Positions 1-8,537 of a DNA stretch of 64,000 nt are shown here, in pieces. The notes under the pieces were generated by a model. That model was not told where the DNA came from. It did no database searches and worked only from the letters and a program-made list of their open reading frames with translations. Both the position numbers and the translations under genes were made by a program. Position 1 is the first letter of the stretch. Each line of letters opens with the position of its first letter. Source of the stretch: Pseudobdellovibrionaceae bacterium (GTDB taxonomy: Bacteria > Bdellovibrionota > Bdellovibrionia > Bdellovibrionales > JAGQZY01); assembly GCA_020635085.1 (NCBI GenBank), contig JACKAL010000001.1, forward strand, positions 1 to 64,000, given 5' to 3'.

Positions 1-104
1 TATTAAAATACTTCTGTGTTTTGTAGCTTTGATTTGGCAGATATTTTTGTAATACAAATTATTAAAATCATTGAGAATTATTAAAAAACTGATTTAAGTG
101 GTTG

Positions 105-132
105 AAAAAGGCCGGGGGCCAAAAGACCCCCG
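105..132 (-). terminator. Rho-independent terminator of tmRNA
   Basis: On the minus strand a CGGGGG/CCCCCG stem with a short T-rich loop is followed by GCC and a run of T. It lies just beyond the CCA end of the tmRNA gene, so it is the natural transcription stop for that gene. Bases 1-104 hold nothing I recognise. Confidence 0.75.
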
Positions 133-139
133 ATAAGAG

Positions 140-486
140 TGGTGGAGGCGGGGGGAGTTGAACCCCCGTCCGCAAGCGATCCGCATTAAGGCGCTACATA
201 CTTAGTCGCTGTTAAACTGAGGCAGCATCGTACAACGACAAACTTTGCTACCACGTGTTCCGAAAAATTTAAGTCGTTAAGCTCGCAACAACACTTAAAA
301 ACCGAGGTGACTAAAGTTACACCTTACGAGTTCCGTCACCGTTAACCCGCTCGATGGCTGCTATAAATTAAGCAGCAAAAGCGAAAGATTCGCCAAATAA
401 AAAGTTTGCACATTTTTTACGAGGTCCTCATGCGCCTCGGTATGCTCCCTAAGTTTCACTACCCACGTCGAAGCCAGTACGCCCCC
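140..486 (-). ncRNA. ssrA: tmRNA (transfer-messenger RNA)
   Basis: The RNA rescues stalled ribosomes and tags the unfinished protein for proteolysis. The minus strand begins GGGGGCG, which pairs with the 3' CGCCTCC in a 7-bp acceptor stem (one G-U). It ends with a T-arm containing GGTTCAACTCC and an encoded CCA. The mRNA-like part at 368-409 reads GCA AAC TTT ... GCT GCT TAA, giving the tag ANFLFGESFAFAA. The 5' part contains the typical TGGCTTCGACG segment. Length is 347 nt including CCA, normal for one-piece tmRNA. A GC-rich terminator follows directly. The tag ends in FAFAA rather than the common LAA, but keeps the hydrophobic-AA end that proteases recognise. Confidence 0.97.
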
Positions 487-653
487 GGGATACTTCAAGT
501 CTTTTTCAATATAACATAATTTCTAAAAACTCCCTAGAACTGATTTCTACTCTTACCCGAGGACTATTGAAGTGTTTTTTATCTATTTTCAAGGGCTGCA
601 GCTAAGCGCTTTTATGGGGATGCAGCATCCCACGCCACTTCTCTTAAGAAGTA

Positions 654-1427
654 TTAAGCGTTTTTCACTAAAAGCTTTGCCACCTTGCGCGCCAGAAAAC
701 GCGGGGTGAGGCGCAAGCTCCACACCATGAGCTTGTTCATAAGGCCGTGGATGGCAATGACCTTGTGTTTTTCCATGGCCTTGAGGGTAAAACGTGCAAC
801 CTCAAGCGAGGAGGGGATACCGCCTCGTCGAAACAAATGGGCGGTTGTCAGGTGTGCTGCCTTCTGGAAGCCCGAGTGGGTGGCGCCGGGGCAGATCGCC
901 GTTACATAAACGCCGCTTTCACAAAGTTCTTCGCTTAAAGCTTCGCTCAGTAAAAGCACATAGGCTTTTGTCGCAAAGTACACCGCCATGTAGGGGCCGG
1001 GCTGAAAGGCCGCGGTCGATGCGATGTTCACGATGTGGCCGGAGCGTTTTTCCTTCATCGCAGGTAAAAACAAGTGGGTGAGAGCCGTCAGTGTGGTCAC
1101 GTTCACCTGGATCATGTCTGCTTGGCGCTTAAGATCGATATCGGAAAACGCACCCGCCTCGCCGAAACCTGCGTTGTTTACCAAAATATCCACAGTGCGT
1201 CCCAGGGAGTTTACTTTTTCAAATAAGGTTTGTGGGGCTGTCGCTAATGAGAGATCCAGTGGAATTATATCGATGGTGATCGGTGTATTCTGTAAAAGTT
1301 TTTTCAGCTCTAAGAGTTTGTCCTCAGAGCGGGCCACGAGAATCAGGTGATGACCCTGTTCCCCTAAGAGTTTGGCAATTTCCCAACCAATACCGCTTGA
1401 GGCTCCGGTGACAAGTGCAGTTTTCAT
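654..1427 (-). CDS. Short-chain dehydrogenase/reductase
   Basis: This is a 257-aa classical SDR oxidoreductase, NAD(P)-dependent and probably cytosolic. It has the nucleotide-binding TGASSGIG at residues 8-15, the structural NNAG, the catalytic Ser in NIAS, and the YxxxK catalytic pair in YFATK. The length is typical of the family. The substrate cannot be read from sequence; the closest family flavour is the DltE/YqjQ-like group of broad-specificity SDRs. Its ATG overlaps the stop of the upstream zinc-ribbon membrane protein by 4 nt (ATGA), so the two are probably translated from one message. Confidence 0.9.
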   Translation of the reverse strand: MKTALVTGASSGIGWEIAKLLGEQGHHLILVARSEDKLLELKKLLQNTPITIDIIPLDLSLATAPQTLFEKVNSLGRTVDILVNNAGFGEAGAFSDIDLKRQADMIQVNVTTLTALTHLFLPAMKEKRSGHIVNIASTAAFQPGPYMAVYFATKAYVLLLSEALSEELCESGVYVTAICPGATHSGFQKAAHLTTAHLFRRGGIPSSLEVARFTLKAMEKHKVIAIHGLMNKLMVWSLRLTPRFLARKVAKLLVKNA

Positions 1428-1789
1428 GAGGCCTTATGCTCATTACTTAAGTAAACCATTTGTCCGCAGTAGGGGCAGATAGTGCGAATCGGAAGTTCTG
1501 TGCCCGACACACTTTGTGTGGATTTTTTATCGCAGCTCGGGCAATGGATTTCGATATTTTTGAGATCGTAATTTTTTTTGTAGGCTGAATAGGTTAAATA
1601 AATCGTTAAGATTAAACCCACAGGCACTAAAATAAAATGTAAGACGGGAATAAAAATACAAAGGAGCGTGATGCCGCCCACTTTTCCAAAGGTGGTGAGT
1701 GTGTTCTTAAGTCTCAGACCAGTGTCGACTTCATTTAAGCGGAGTTCGGGGTAAATAATTTGTTCGCCGGCAGAGTTGGAAATAATCAC
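1424..1789 (-). CDS. Small membrane protein with C-terminal zinc ribbon
   Basis: This 121-aa hypothetical has a hydrophobic central segment (about residues 35-70, probably two membrane helices or a hairpin) followed by two CxxC knuckles, CPSC and CPYC, that would form a cytoplasmic zinc ribbon. The start is GTG at 1787-1789. It is chosen because a strong GGGAGGAG ribosome-binding site lies about 7 nt upstream. The stop overlaps the start of the SDR gene, which indicates co-translation. The function is unknown; zinc-ribbon membrane proteins of this size are often uncharacterised envelope factors. Confidence 0.75.
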   Translation of the reverse strand: MIISNSAGEQIIYPELRLNEVDTGLRLKNTLTTFGKVGGITLLCIFIPVLHFILVPVGLILTIYLTYSAYKKNYDLKNIEIHCPSCDKKSTQSVSGTELPIRTICPYCGQMVYLSNEHKAS

Positions 1790-1807
1790 AGCACGCTCCT
1801 CCCATAG

Positions 1808-2107
1808 TTAGTCGCACCAGTAAGCTGTGCCGCGCACGGCTTGGCCCATAGCGCCCGATTGTTTGATCTGAACATAGTTAGCACCTTTACGAGCAGCATC
1901 CAACTTTAAATCCTCCAAAGCTTCTTCAAATGTGCCCTTCACACTTTTTACGCGTCCTTCAACATCACCTAACTCTTTGCAGTCTTTGTCGGCTTCGTCG
2001 CGGCTTACTTTTATATTGTCAGCCTCGGGTTTGATGGGGTGGCTGGAGCAGGCCTCAAGGGCAATAAGAGCGCAAACACAGGCAAATAAACTGAGCATTC
2101 TTTTCAT
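1808..2107 (-). CDS. DUF4156-like lipoprotein
   Basis: This is a 99-aa small lipoprotein. The N-terminus has a basic start, a hydrophobic stretch and the lipobox LEAC with Cys20, so it should be lipidated and membrane anchored. The mature part has the pattern CKELG...G...ALEDLKLDAARKGANYV, which resembles the DUF4156 family of small enterobacterial-type lipoproteins; that match is by eye. The start at 2107 is preferred over an upstream ATG because GGAGG sits 8 nt before it. It is the first gene of a probable three-gene set with the zinc-ribbon protein and the SDR. No biochemical role is known. Confidence 0.7.
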   Translation of the reverse strand: MKRMLSLFACVCALIALEACSSHPIKPEADNIKVSRDEADKDCKELGDVEGRVKSVKGTFEEALEDLKLDAARKGANYVQIKQSGAMGQAVRGTAYWCD

Positions 2108-2283
2108 AAGAAACCTCCAAAACATTAAGATCTAAATTCTAAAATAAGCTCTCAATTTAAACTATCCCCCGAGAGGAGACAAAGCACTTTCACCCACAGG
2201 CTGTCCTGTGGCGCCCAATGGAGAGAAAAAACGCCTTGTGTCACGAAGTGTAAATAAGCAAAGGCTCAGATAGATCATGCTGT

Positions 2284-3480
2284 ATGAAGTTGCAGTTTTC
2301 CTCGGTATCTCCGCGCGTTGCTTGCACTCCCGAGGAGTGGAACGATTGGCGTTGGCAGTTTCGCATGTCGCTTAAGTCCGAAGAGGATTTTGGGCGCTAT
2401 TTTTCTTTAGCGCCGGAAGAGGTGCAGGGTTTTCACAGTCAAAAAAATATTTTTCGCGCGCAAACCACACCGTACTATGCCTCTCTAGCGGATCAAAAAA
2501 ATCCTTTCGATCCCATCCGTCTCATTTTAATGCCGCGAGTGGAAGAAACCCAAAGCCTGCATCAGGAAATGCTCGACCCCTTAGGCGAGCGCAAACCAGA
2601 AAACCACCCGCGCGAACGCCTTATCCATCGCTATTCCGATCGCGTGCTTTTTTTATTAACTGATCTGTGCAGTGTGTACTGTCGCTACTGTACACGTAAA
2701 CACTTTACCGCCAACGATCACGCCTTTGTGCGCAACAACGATTATCTCCAAGCGCTCGATTACATTCGCACGCATAGCGGTATTCGCGAAGTGATTCTCT
2801 CAGGTGGAGATCCCCTCACGATTAGCGATTCTCACCTGGAGCGCGTGCTTAGCGATTTACGCACGATCGAACATGTGGAGATTATTCGTATCCACACGCG
2901 CATGCCAGTGGTGGCCCCGATGCGTATAAGCGAAGACTTGTGCCGTATTATTAAAAAACACAAACCGGTTTATCTTATCACGCATTTTAATCACCCGCGC
3001 GAGGTCACCGTGGAAAGTGCCATGGCGGTGGAAAAACTTGTGGATCACGGTGTGCCGGTTTTAAATCAGATGGTTTTATTAAATGGCGTGAATAATCATG
3101 CCGCCATTGTGCAAGCCCTATCGAGACGCCTTTTATATGTGCGAGTCAAACCTTATTACATGTTTCAGTGCGATCCTTCGCTGGGATCGGATCACTTGCG
3201 CACGTCTATAGAGGAATCGCTTCGTATTCAGCGCGAGCTCTGGGGACATGTTTCCGGTCTTGCGATGCCGACGTACATTGTTGACATTCCCGAGGGAGGG
3301 GGGAAAGCGGCGCTGACCCCGAACTTTTTAACAGGACATCAAGGGTCAGTGCACCGCTTTAAGGGTTGGGACGGTGTTGAGGCCGAATATCATAGTCCGT
3401 CTGATACGCGTCCTCCTATGGACCTAGAGAGCTACCAGGATGAATGGAATGAACTTAAAAATTCCAAGGCATCTCTCTAG
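2284..3480 (+). CDS. kamA: Lysine 2,3-aminomutase family radical SAM enzyme
   Basis: This 398-aa protein belongs to the KamA family, which converts L-lysine to beta-lysine using a 4Fe-4S cluster, S-adenosylmethionine and PLP. The cluster motif is at Cys129, Cys133 and Cys136 (CSVYCRYC). Other family features are the SGGDPL segment, RIHTRMPV, and a C-terminal EGGGK whose lysine would bind PLP. The length fits KamA (about 400) better than the shorter EF-P modifier EpmB (about 340), and no epmA or efp is nearby. It could still act on another amino acid or in EF-P modification. It is a single gene with no convincing operon partner. Confidence 0.88.
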   Translation: MKLQFSSVSPRVACTPEEWNDWRWQFRMSLKSEEDFGRYFSLAPEEVQGFHSQKNIFRAQTTPYYASLADQKNPFDPIRLILMPRVEETQSLHQEMLDPLGERKPENHPRERLIHRYSDRVLFLLTDLCSVYCRYCTRKHFTANDHAFVRNNDYLQALDYIRTHSGIREVILSGGDPLTISDSHLERVLSDLRTIEHVEIIRIHTRMPVVAPMRISEDLCRIIKKHKPVYLITHFNHPREVTVESAMAVEKLVDHGVPVLNQMVLLNGVNNHAAIVQALSRRLLYVRVKPYYMFQCDPSLGSDHLRTSIEESLRIQRELWGHVSGLAMPTYIVDIPEGGGKAALTPNFLTGHQGSVHRFKGWDGVEAEYHSPSDTRPPMDLESYQDEWNELKNSKASL

Positions 3481-3613
3481 AAACACGTAAGAGCTTTTTC
3501 TCTTTTGCCTTACTGACTACTTGAGTTGTTGCCGATACTTTAAGGGGATATCTTAAAGAGTCGGGCCTTGCGTGCTACGATCCACTTTATATTAAGTAAA
3601 AAATCTGTCGAGA

Positions 3614-3793
3614 GTGGGTAAACTGAGCGGTGCAAACTCTTGCGTGTTTGGTTGGGAAGCAAATTTTCAAGGGAAGAAATGTGTTTTACAGAGATGCGTA
3701 TTGGCGAAACCAGACGTTAGACGACAAGCTAATTATCGGGCACTTGAGAATTATTTGCGTTCACATAATAAAAAAGATCAAGTGAATGCTTAA
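3614..3793 (+). CDS. Possible small protein (59 aa) before a terminator
   Basis: A GTG-initiated reading frame of 59 codons sits alone in the gap after kamA. The predicted peptide has four Cys and an amphipathic, charged second half (for example ALENYLRSHNKKDQ). It stops 7 nt before a strong intrinsic terminator, which is how a genuine short transcript would end. Against it: no clear ribosome-binding site, no family recognised, and the start is uncertain. It could instead be part of a small RNA. Confidence 0.3.
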   Translation: MGKLSGANSCVFGWEANFQGKKCVLQRCVLAKPDVRRQANYRALENYLRSHNKKDQVNA

Positions 3794-3800
3794 AAATAAA

Positions 3801-3830
3801 AAACCCTCTTTTATATCAAAAGAGGGTTTT
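3801..3830. terminator. Bidirectional intrinsic terminator
   Basis: A 12-bp stem (AAACCCTCTTTT paired with AAAAGAGGGTTT) with a 5-nt loop, with A-tract and T-tract on the two sides. It can end transcription from the plus side (kamA and the small reading frame) and from the minus-strand His/Gly-rich gene. Confidence 0.8.
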
Positions 3831-3865
3831 TATCGGATTATTTCCTGTTTTATCTGTAACAGATG

Positions 3866-4192
3866 TTAGAAATGTCCGTGACCACCGCCATGTCCACCGC
3901 CGTGTCCACCACCATGACCACCGCCATCACCATAACCACATTGGTAGCTCACTTCTTGTTGTGCTTTTTGTAATGCGTTTATGTTTAATTGAACGGCTTG
4001 TGCTATTTGAAAATAGCAAATTTCATTACCATTACCGCAAAATGCAACGGCATTTTGAGACAAGTACATTGCATGATCATAACTAGCTTGTGCGTTATTA
4101 AGCTTTACAATGGCATCTTGGCATGAGCCATGTGCAAATGATTCAATGGACATGAAGAAAATAGTAAGGAAAGTTAGATAAACAGTTTTCAT
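3866..4192 (-). CDS. Secreted His/Gly-repeat protein
   Basis: This 108-aa hypothetical begins with a clear signal peptide (MKTVYLTFLTIFFMSIESFA|HG). The mature part has four Cys spaced for disulfides (in SCQDAI, FCGNGNEICYF and QCGYG) and a C-terminal tail of four GGGH-type repeats ending HGHF. Such tails bind Ni, Zn or Cu, so a metal-binding periplasmic or surface protein is a reasonable inference. The start at 4192 is chosen over 4216 because GAGGGG lies about 8 nt upstream of it and the signal peptide then starts cleanly. No family recognised. Confidence 0.7.
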   Translation of the reverse strand: MKTVYLTFLTIFFMSIESFAHGSCQDAIVKLNNAQASYDHAMYLSQNAVAFCGNGNEICYFQIAQAVQLNINALQKAQQEVSYQCGYGDGGGHGGGHGGGHGGGHGHF

Positions 4193-4570
4193 AATTTTAC
4201 CCCTCTGGAACACCACGTGTTTCCATATTTTGATAGTGTTTTCAAATACGCTAGAACCAATTTCTCCGTATTTGCCGACACTGATTATTCTCGGAAACAG
4301 GGTATATATAATGTTTCAAACTTTTTGTAGTGCTAAAATGGGACTTGTAAATTTGTAAAACTTTCTCATATAAACAATGTAAATTTGTAATGATCAGAGT
4401 GTATGTTCATTGGTTAGGAAGTTGAGAAGCAATATAAACATGTAGAGAAGACAAGGGCCTATGAGGGGGGGTAAGTCGGTTTGCGCAGTCGTAAGGCGTA
4501 TAAAAGTCACACGGGTAAAAGTTCATGGGTAATCATAGCGGTGTTGGATAAGCACTACAGTGTGCAAAAA

Positions 4571-4870
4571 TTAAGAACGAGTGACCACGCGGTTAATGAT
4601 CAGAAGGATGAACGAGCCGGCAACGGCACTTATAAATCCATACACATTCCAACCAATTTTTACATTATATCCCATATAGGCGGCAATAAATCCACCCAGG
4701 AAGGCACCCAAAATACCAACGAAAATTGTACGCATCCAACCGAGATTTTCTTGTCCTGGTAAAATGATTTTAGCTGTCACACCAGCCACTAAACCAAAGA
4801 AAAGCCAATTTAAAATATTTGCCATGTAGGGAATGCTTAAGAGGTAACGAATGATCGTATTGATATCCAT
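4571..4870 (-). CDS. GlsB/YeaQ/YmgE family membrane protein
   Basis: A small inner-membrane protein of the GlsB/YeaQ/YmgE (transglycosylase-associated) family. It has three hydrophobic helices with glycine-rich faces, typical segments being WLFFGLVAGVTAKIILPG, GWMRTIFVGILGAFLGGF and a C-terminal AGSFILLIINR. The family's function is poorly known, with links to stress response. Two starts are possible: ATG at 4870 (99 aa) or the internal ATG at 4825 (84 aa, MANILNWLFF), the latter matching the usual family length. Neither has a strong ribosome-binding site. It stands alone. Confidence 0.8.
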   Translation of the reverse strand: MDINTIIRYLLSIPYMANILNWLFFGLVAGVTAKIILPGQENLGWMRTIFVGILGAFLGGFIAAYMGYNVKIGWNVYGFISAVAGSFILLIINRVVTRS

Positions 4871-5041
4871 GCCTTTGAGTTTACTCTTTGTGCGCAGAGA
4901 ATGGCAAGGAGGTAGAGAGTTAAATTTTCTAAAATTCTCGTTATGTCGCTATTTATGATGGGCTTCTAAGAATGGGTTGAGAAACAGTTTTAAATATTTA
5001 CCTTACGTTGGTTCTCAGGGCACTATTAGGTAGCACACGAC

Positions 5042-7312
5042 TTATATAAACGTAAGGTTGGCGTGTTTGACGATAAACTTTTTTAACGATTTATCGCGAA
5101 ACAAAATCGATACTTTCATACTGTCACCAGTGCCTTCCACCTGAAAAATGGAGCCGGCACCAAATACAGGGTGGCGCACTTGTGCTCCTTTACGGTAGGG
5201 AGAGGGATTATCCGAATATGAATCGCTAAGGTTTTCGTAGTCGGGGAAGACATCGTTTTGTGCAGATGAAGCAGAGCGATTGCTAAATCCATTTCTAGAA
5301 GGCTTACTGTCGTCAAAGTTATCGGTGCTGCCGTAGTTGCTACTGTTACTGTAGCGGTTCATAAATTGTGGACGTTTTTGGATCAGACTTAACGACTCCA
5401 AATATTCAGCGGGGATTTCGTCGATAAAGCGGCTTGGTGGATTAAAATTTTGATCGCCCCAGTGGCGGCGACTACGTGCATAGGACATAAATAAAACTTT
5501 TTCTGCGCGGGTCATACCTACGTAGCAAAGGCGACGTTCTTCCTCAAGTTTATTTTCAGTGTCTTCCAAGCTCTGCGCACTGGGAAACAAGCCATCTTCC
5601 ATGCCAACCATAAACACATAGGGAAACTCTAAGCCTTTCGAGATGTGCAAAGTCATGAGAGTTACCGATGGTAGATCTTGGGTATCTTGGTCTTGATCTG
5701 ACATAAGCGCGGTATCACTTAAAAATCTTTCTAATGTGGCATCGTCGCGATGGGTTTCGGTAAAACGTAAAATAGCATTACCGAACTCCTGTAAGTTTTC
5801 GATACGCGATTGGGACTCGATGGTGTCATCGCTTTCGAGCTCTTTTAAATAGCCGGTTTGTAAAAGCACTTCGTTATACAGAGCGTAGAGATCGTGGGTT
5901 TCCACCAGGGAGCGCATAGATACAAGGAGATCTAAAAATTCTGCTACTTTTTTACTGGCACGGGAGTTAAGAACTTTTTCTTTTATGGCGATCATCGCTG
6001 CTTCCACAAGGCTGACACCACGTTCGATGCCGATAGTCTCAATGGCTTCCACCGAAGTTTTCCCAAGGCCCCGTGCGGGCACGTTGATCACGCGTTTTAA
6101 GCAGACGTCGTCGGTAGGGTTTAAAAGAAGATTTAAATACGAGGCCACATCTTTGATCTCTTTGCGATCATAGAAACGCATACCACCGTACATTTTGTAG
6201 TGGATGTCTTTGGTGCGCAGTTGTTCTTCGAGCACACGCGATTGGGCGTTGGTACGATAAAATACCGCTATCTCCGAAGGCGATACCCCGGCGCCTAAAA
6301 GAATTGTTATTTTTTCTGCGACGAAACGAGCTTCGTCGTATTCGTTTTCGACCTCGACTATTTTGACTTTTTCTCCGTCAGGATTTTCGGTAAATAATTT
6401 TTTATCGCGACGTTGGGTATTATTTTTAATCACTTCGTAGGCAGCGGAGAGAATATTTTTTGTTGAGCGGTAGTTTTGCTCAAGCTTGATCAGCTTTGTG
6501 CCGGGAAAATCTTTTTCGAAATTTAAAATATTGGTAATATCCGCTCCACGCCACGCATAGATGGACTGATCTTCGTCGCCGACTACGCAAATATTATTTT
6601 TATTACCACATAGTCCTCGCATCAGACGGTACTGACTAACATTGGTATCTTGGTACTCATCTACTAAAATATACTGAAACTGTCTTTGTAGTTCTTCGCG
6701 AATTTCTGGGTGATGTTCGATGAGATATACGTTTTTAGCAATCAAATCGCCAAAATCAAAAGCATTGGCGGTTTTCAGCTCCGTTTCGTAGTGGCTGTAG
6801 ATGTGACTAAACTCTTTATTAAAGAGCGAACGCTGTTGAGCGATTTGATCCATGGTTAAACATTGAGATTTCGCAAGATTAATTCGCGACTGACAAAATT
6901 TAGGTGTAATGATTTTTTCATTGATATTGAGTTTTTTTAAAACTTTTTTAAGTACCGAGATTTGATCATTATCATCGTAAATACTGAATCCTGTTTTATA
7001 ACCAAGAGCCAGAGCATATCGTCTTAAAATTTGCACGCCGAGCGAGTGAAAAGTGCTGATCCAAATCGAGTAGGCCAGGTGTGGGGGAAGAAGTGTGGCT
7101 ACGCGATCTTTCATTTCGCGAGCCGCTTTATTGGTAAACGTTACGGCTAAAATATTTTGCGGCTGAAACGAACCTGTTTCGACAAGATGTGAAATTTTGT
7201 GGGTGAGTACGCGCGTTTTGCCAGAACCCGCACCAGCAATGATAAGTAGAGGAGAACCGAAGTGGGTGGCAGCTTGCTGTTGCGTGGGGTTTAATGTGCT
7301 TAAATTTGACAT
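5042..7312 (-). CDS. pcrA: UvrD/Rep-type DNA helicase (PcrA-like)
   Basis: This 756-aa superfamily 1A 3'-5' DNA helicase acts in nucleotide-excision and replication repair. The motifs are in order: Q-motif LNPTQQQA, Walker A GAGSGKT (27-33), motif Ia TFTNKAAREM, Walker B VDEYQDTN, motif III QSIYAWRGAD, motif IV EQNYRST, motif V TLHISKGLEFPYV and motif VI GMTRAEK. The C-terminal region has the low-complexity linker and the small RNA-polymerase-binding-like fold (HPVFGAGSIFQVEG) typical of PcrA/UvrD. Length matches the family. It stands alone, transcribed from the minus strand. Confidence 0.95.
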   Translation of the reverse strand: MSNLSTLNPTQQQAATHFGSPLLIIAGAGSGKTRVLTHKISHLVETGSFQPQNILAVTFTNKAAREMKDRVATLLPPHLAYSIWISTFHSLGVQILRRYALALGYKTGFSIYDDNDQISVLKKVLKKLNINEKIITPKFCQSRINLAKSQCLTMDQIAQQRSLFNKEFSHIYSHYETELKTANAFDFGDLIAKNVYLIEHHPEIREELQRQFQYILVDEYQDTNVSQYRLMRGLCGNKNNICVVGDEDQSIYAWRGADITNILNFEKDFPGTKLIKLEQNYRSTKNILSAAYEVIKNNTQRRDKKLFTENPDGEKVKIVEVENEYDEARFVAEKITILLGAGVSPSEIAVFYRTNAQSRVLEEQLRTKDIHYKMYGGMRFYDRKEIKDVASYLNLLLNPTDDVCLKRVINVPARGLGKTSVEAIETIGIERGVSLVEAAMIAIKEKVLNSRASKKVAEFLDLLVSMRSLVETHDLYALYNEVLLQTGYLKELESDDTIESQSRIENLQEFGNAILRFTETHRDDATLERFLSDTALMSDQDQDTQDLPSVTLMTLHISKGLEFPYVFMVGMEDGLFPSAQSLEDTENKLEEERRLCYVGMTRAEKVLFMSYARSRRHWGDQNFNPPSRFIDEIPAEYLESLSLIQKRPQFMNRYSNSSNYGSTDNFDDSKPSRNGFSNRSASSAQNDVFPDYENLSDSYSDNPSPYRKGAQVRHPVFGAGSIFQVEGTGDSMKVSILFRDKSLKKFIVKHANLTFI

Positions 7313-7434
7313 GGTCGAAGACTCATCTAAACGGGCCGGAGAGTCAATATTACACGTGTAAAAAATCGAGGAAAATCTTTGTAAGATGTGGAATCATCAG
7401 TGCTATTTATGCGGTTATCAATAAAACAGAAATA

Positions 7435-7463
7435 AAAAAGGGACTTTTACAAAGTCCCTTTTT
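7435..7463 (-). terminator. Intrinsic terminator of SPOR-protein gene
   Basis: A perfect 13-bp inverted repeat (AAAAAGGGACTTT / AAAGTCCCTTTTT) with a 3-nt loop, placed about 30 nt beyond the stop of the SPOR-domain gene on the minus strand. Its symmetry would also let it work on the plus strand. Confidence 0.8.
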
Positions 7464-7493
7464 CGATCGTCACATGCTTTAAAGCGCAGATGA

Positions 7494-8198
7494 TTATTTA
7501 ACAAGTTTTTGAACGACGGCATCTTTTACCACACCATCTTTTTTAAGAGTTTGCTGATACTCCATCGCTTCTTTTTTTGTTTTAAAACTACCCACGCTAA
7601 CGCGGTACCAATCTTGTCCCTTGATACTCACTTTTAAAGGGAATGCCGGGTAACCCTTTTTAACTAAAGATGCAGACATGCTTTCGGCGTCGTTTAAATT
7701 GGGGTAGGAGGCCACTTGCACGGTGTAATCTAAAGATACATTGGGCTTTTGCATTTGCGGTTTTTTAACGCTAGTGGGCTGGCGATCTTCTTCAGTGTCG
7801 CTGGCCTTTGGAGTCTTATCTTCTGCTTTGCTTGCATTTGTGGCAACAGTGCTTTCTTTTTCAGCAGATGCGTTGGCAGGGGCTGCTGCGGTTTCTGTTG
7901 TGGTTGCTTCTGAGCCGTTGTTTTTTTCTGCGGCCTGTAAAGCGGCGTTGGCTAATTGCTGAATTTCTTCCTCGGAAAGTTCACCGTCTCCCTCATCTTT
8001 AAAATCATTTTCGTTGAGGGCATGGGAATAGGTCTGATCAATACTTTTCATAGCGTATTTTTTATCACTCAACCCTTTTCCGGAGATTACGCCAACACTA
8101 AAAGATAAAAGCGAAATCAATACCACGAGCATAAATACAATGACTTTTTCGAGACGATTTTCTTTTTTACCTTTTCCTACTTGTTCTGGTTTTTTCAT
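7494..8198 (-). CDS. SPOR-domain inner-membrane protein
   Basis: This 234-aa protein has a short basic cytoplasmic tail, one membrane helix (about residues 22-42), a long acidic Ala/Glu/Thr-rich periplasmic linker and a C-terminal SPOR domain (about 158-234, starting DYTVQVASYPN). SPOR domains bind denuded glycan strands of septal peptidoglycan, so a role at the division site or in cell-wall remodelling is expected; the architecture is FtsN/DedD-like. The start at 8198 (MKKPEQ) is preferred to 8222 because AAAGGATGG precedes it at normal spacing. It is divergent from the flagellar operon and ends at a strong terminator. Confidence 0.85.
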   Translation of the reverse strand: MKKPEQVGKGKKENRLEKVIVFMLVVLISLLSFSVGVISGKGLSDKKYAMKSIDQTYSHALNENDFKDEGDGELSEEEIQQLANAALQAAEKNNGSEATTTETAAAPANASAEKESTVATNASKAEDKTPKASDTEEDRQPTSVKKPQMQKPNVSLDYTVQVASYPNLNDAESMSASLVKKGYPAFPLKVSIKGQDWYRVSVGSFKTKKEAMEYQQTLKKDGVVKDAVVQKLVK

Positions 8199-8491
8199 AG
8201 TCCATCCTTTTATAAAACTCACTCAAAAGAACTCACTCATCATCCTATGCAGGATAAGAGTTTGGGTCAATAGTCTAGCTCGATTTTTAGACTGGCTTTT
8301 AGGGCGTATTTTTAAATCGCAAGAAGATTCCAAACAAATGTCTAAGAGTCAAATTTCTATAGCACAGCTGTGTAGAGTCCTGTCAAATCCTCGCCACAAC
8401 AATAGTGGGGCAGTGCTCTTGCGGGGCTGTAATTTTCATTTGAGCAGTCTTTGCAAGACCTCTTGGTCCTGATCCCTATCTAAAGTCGGTA

Positions 8492-8506
8492 TGGCACTCC
8501 TGTTGC
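8492..8506 (+). promoter_or_regulatory. Sigma-54 (-24/-12) promoter of the flagellar operon
   Basis: TGGCAC, 5 nt, TTGC: an exact match to the core of the RpoN consensus (GG-N10-GC spacing kept), 32 nt before the fliL GTG. Transcription would start near 8518. Sigma-54 promoters need an enhancer-binding activator of the FlrC/FleR type, which is not encoded here. The 290 nt between the SPOR gene and this site hold no other gene and are the natural place for activator sites. Confidence 0.8.
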
Positions 8507-8537
8507 TTTACTTGTTGGGGAAACCAATGGGGGACGT

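Noticed and set aside
4481..4762. 93-codon plus-strand frame opposite the GlsB-type gene
   Set aside because: Antisense shadow of a well-recognised membrane protein; no start signal.
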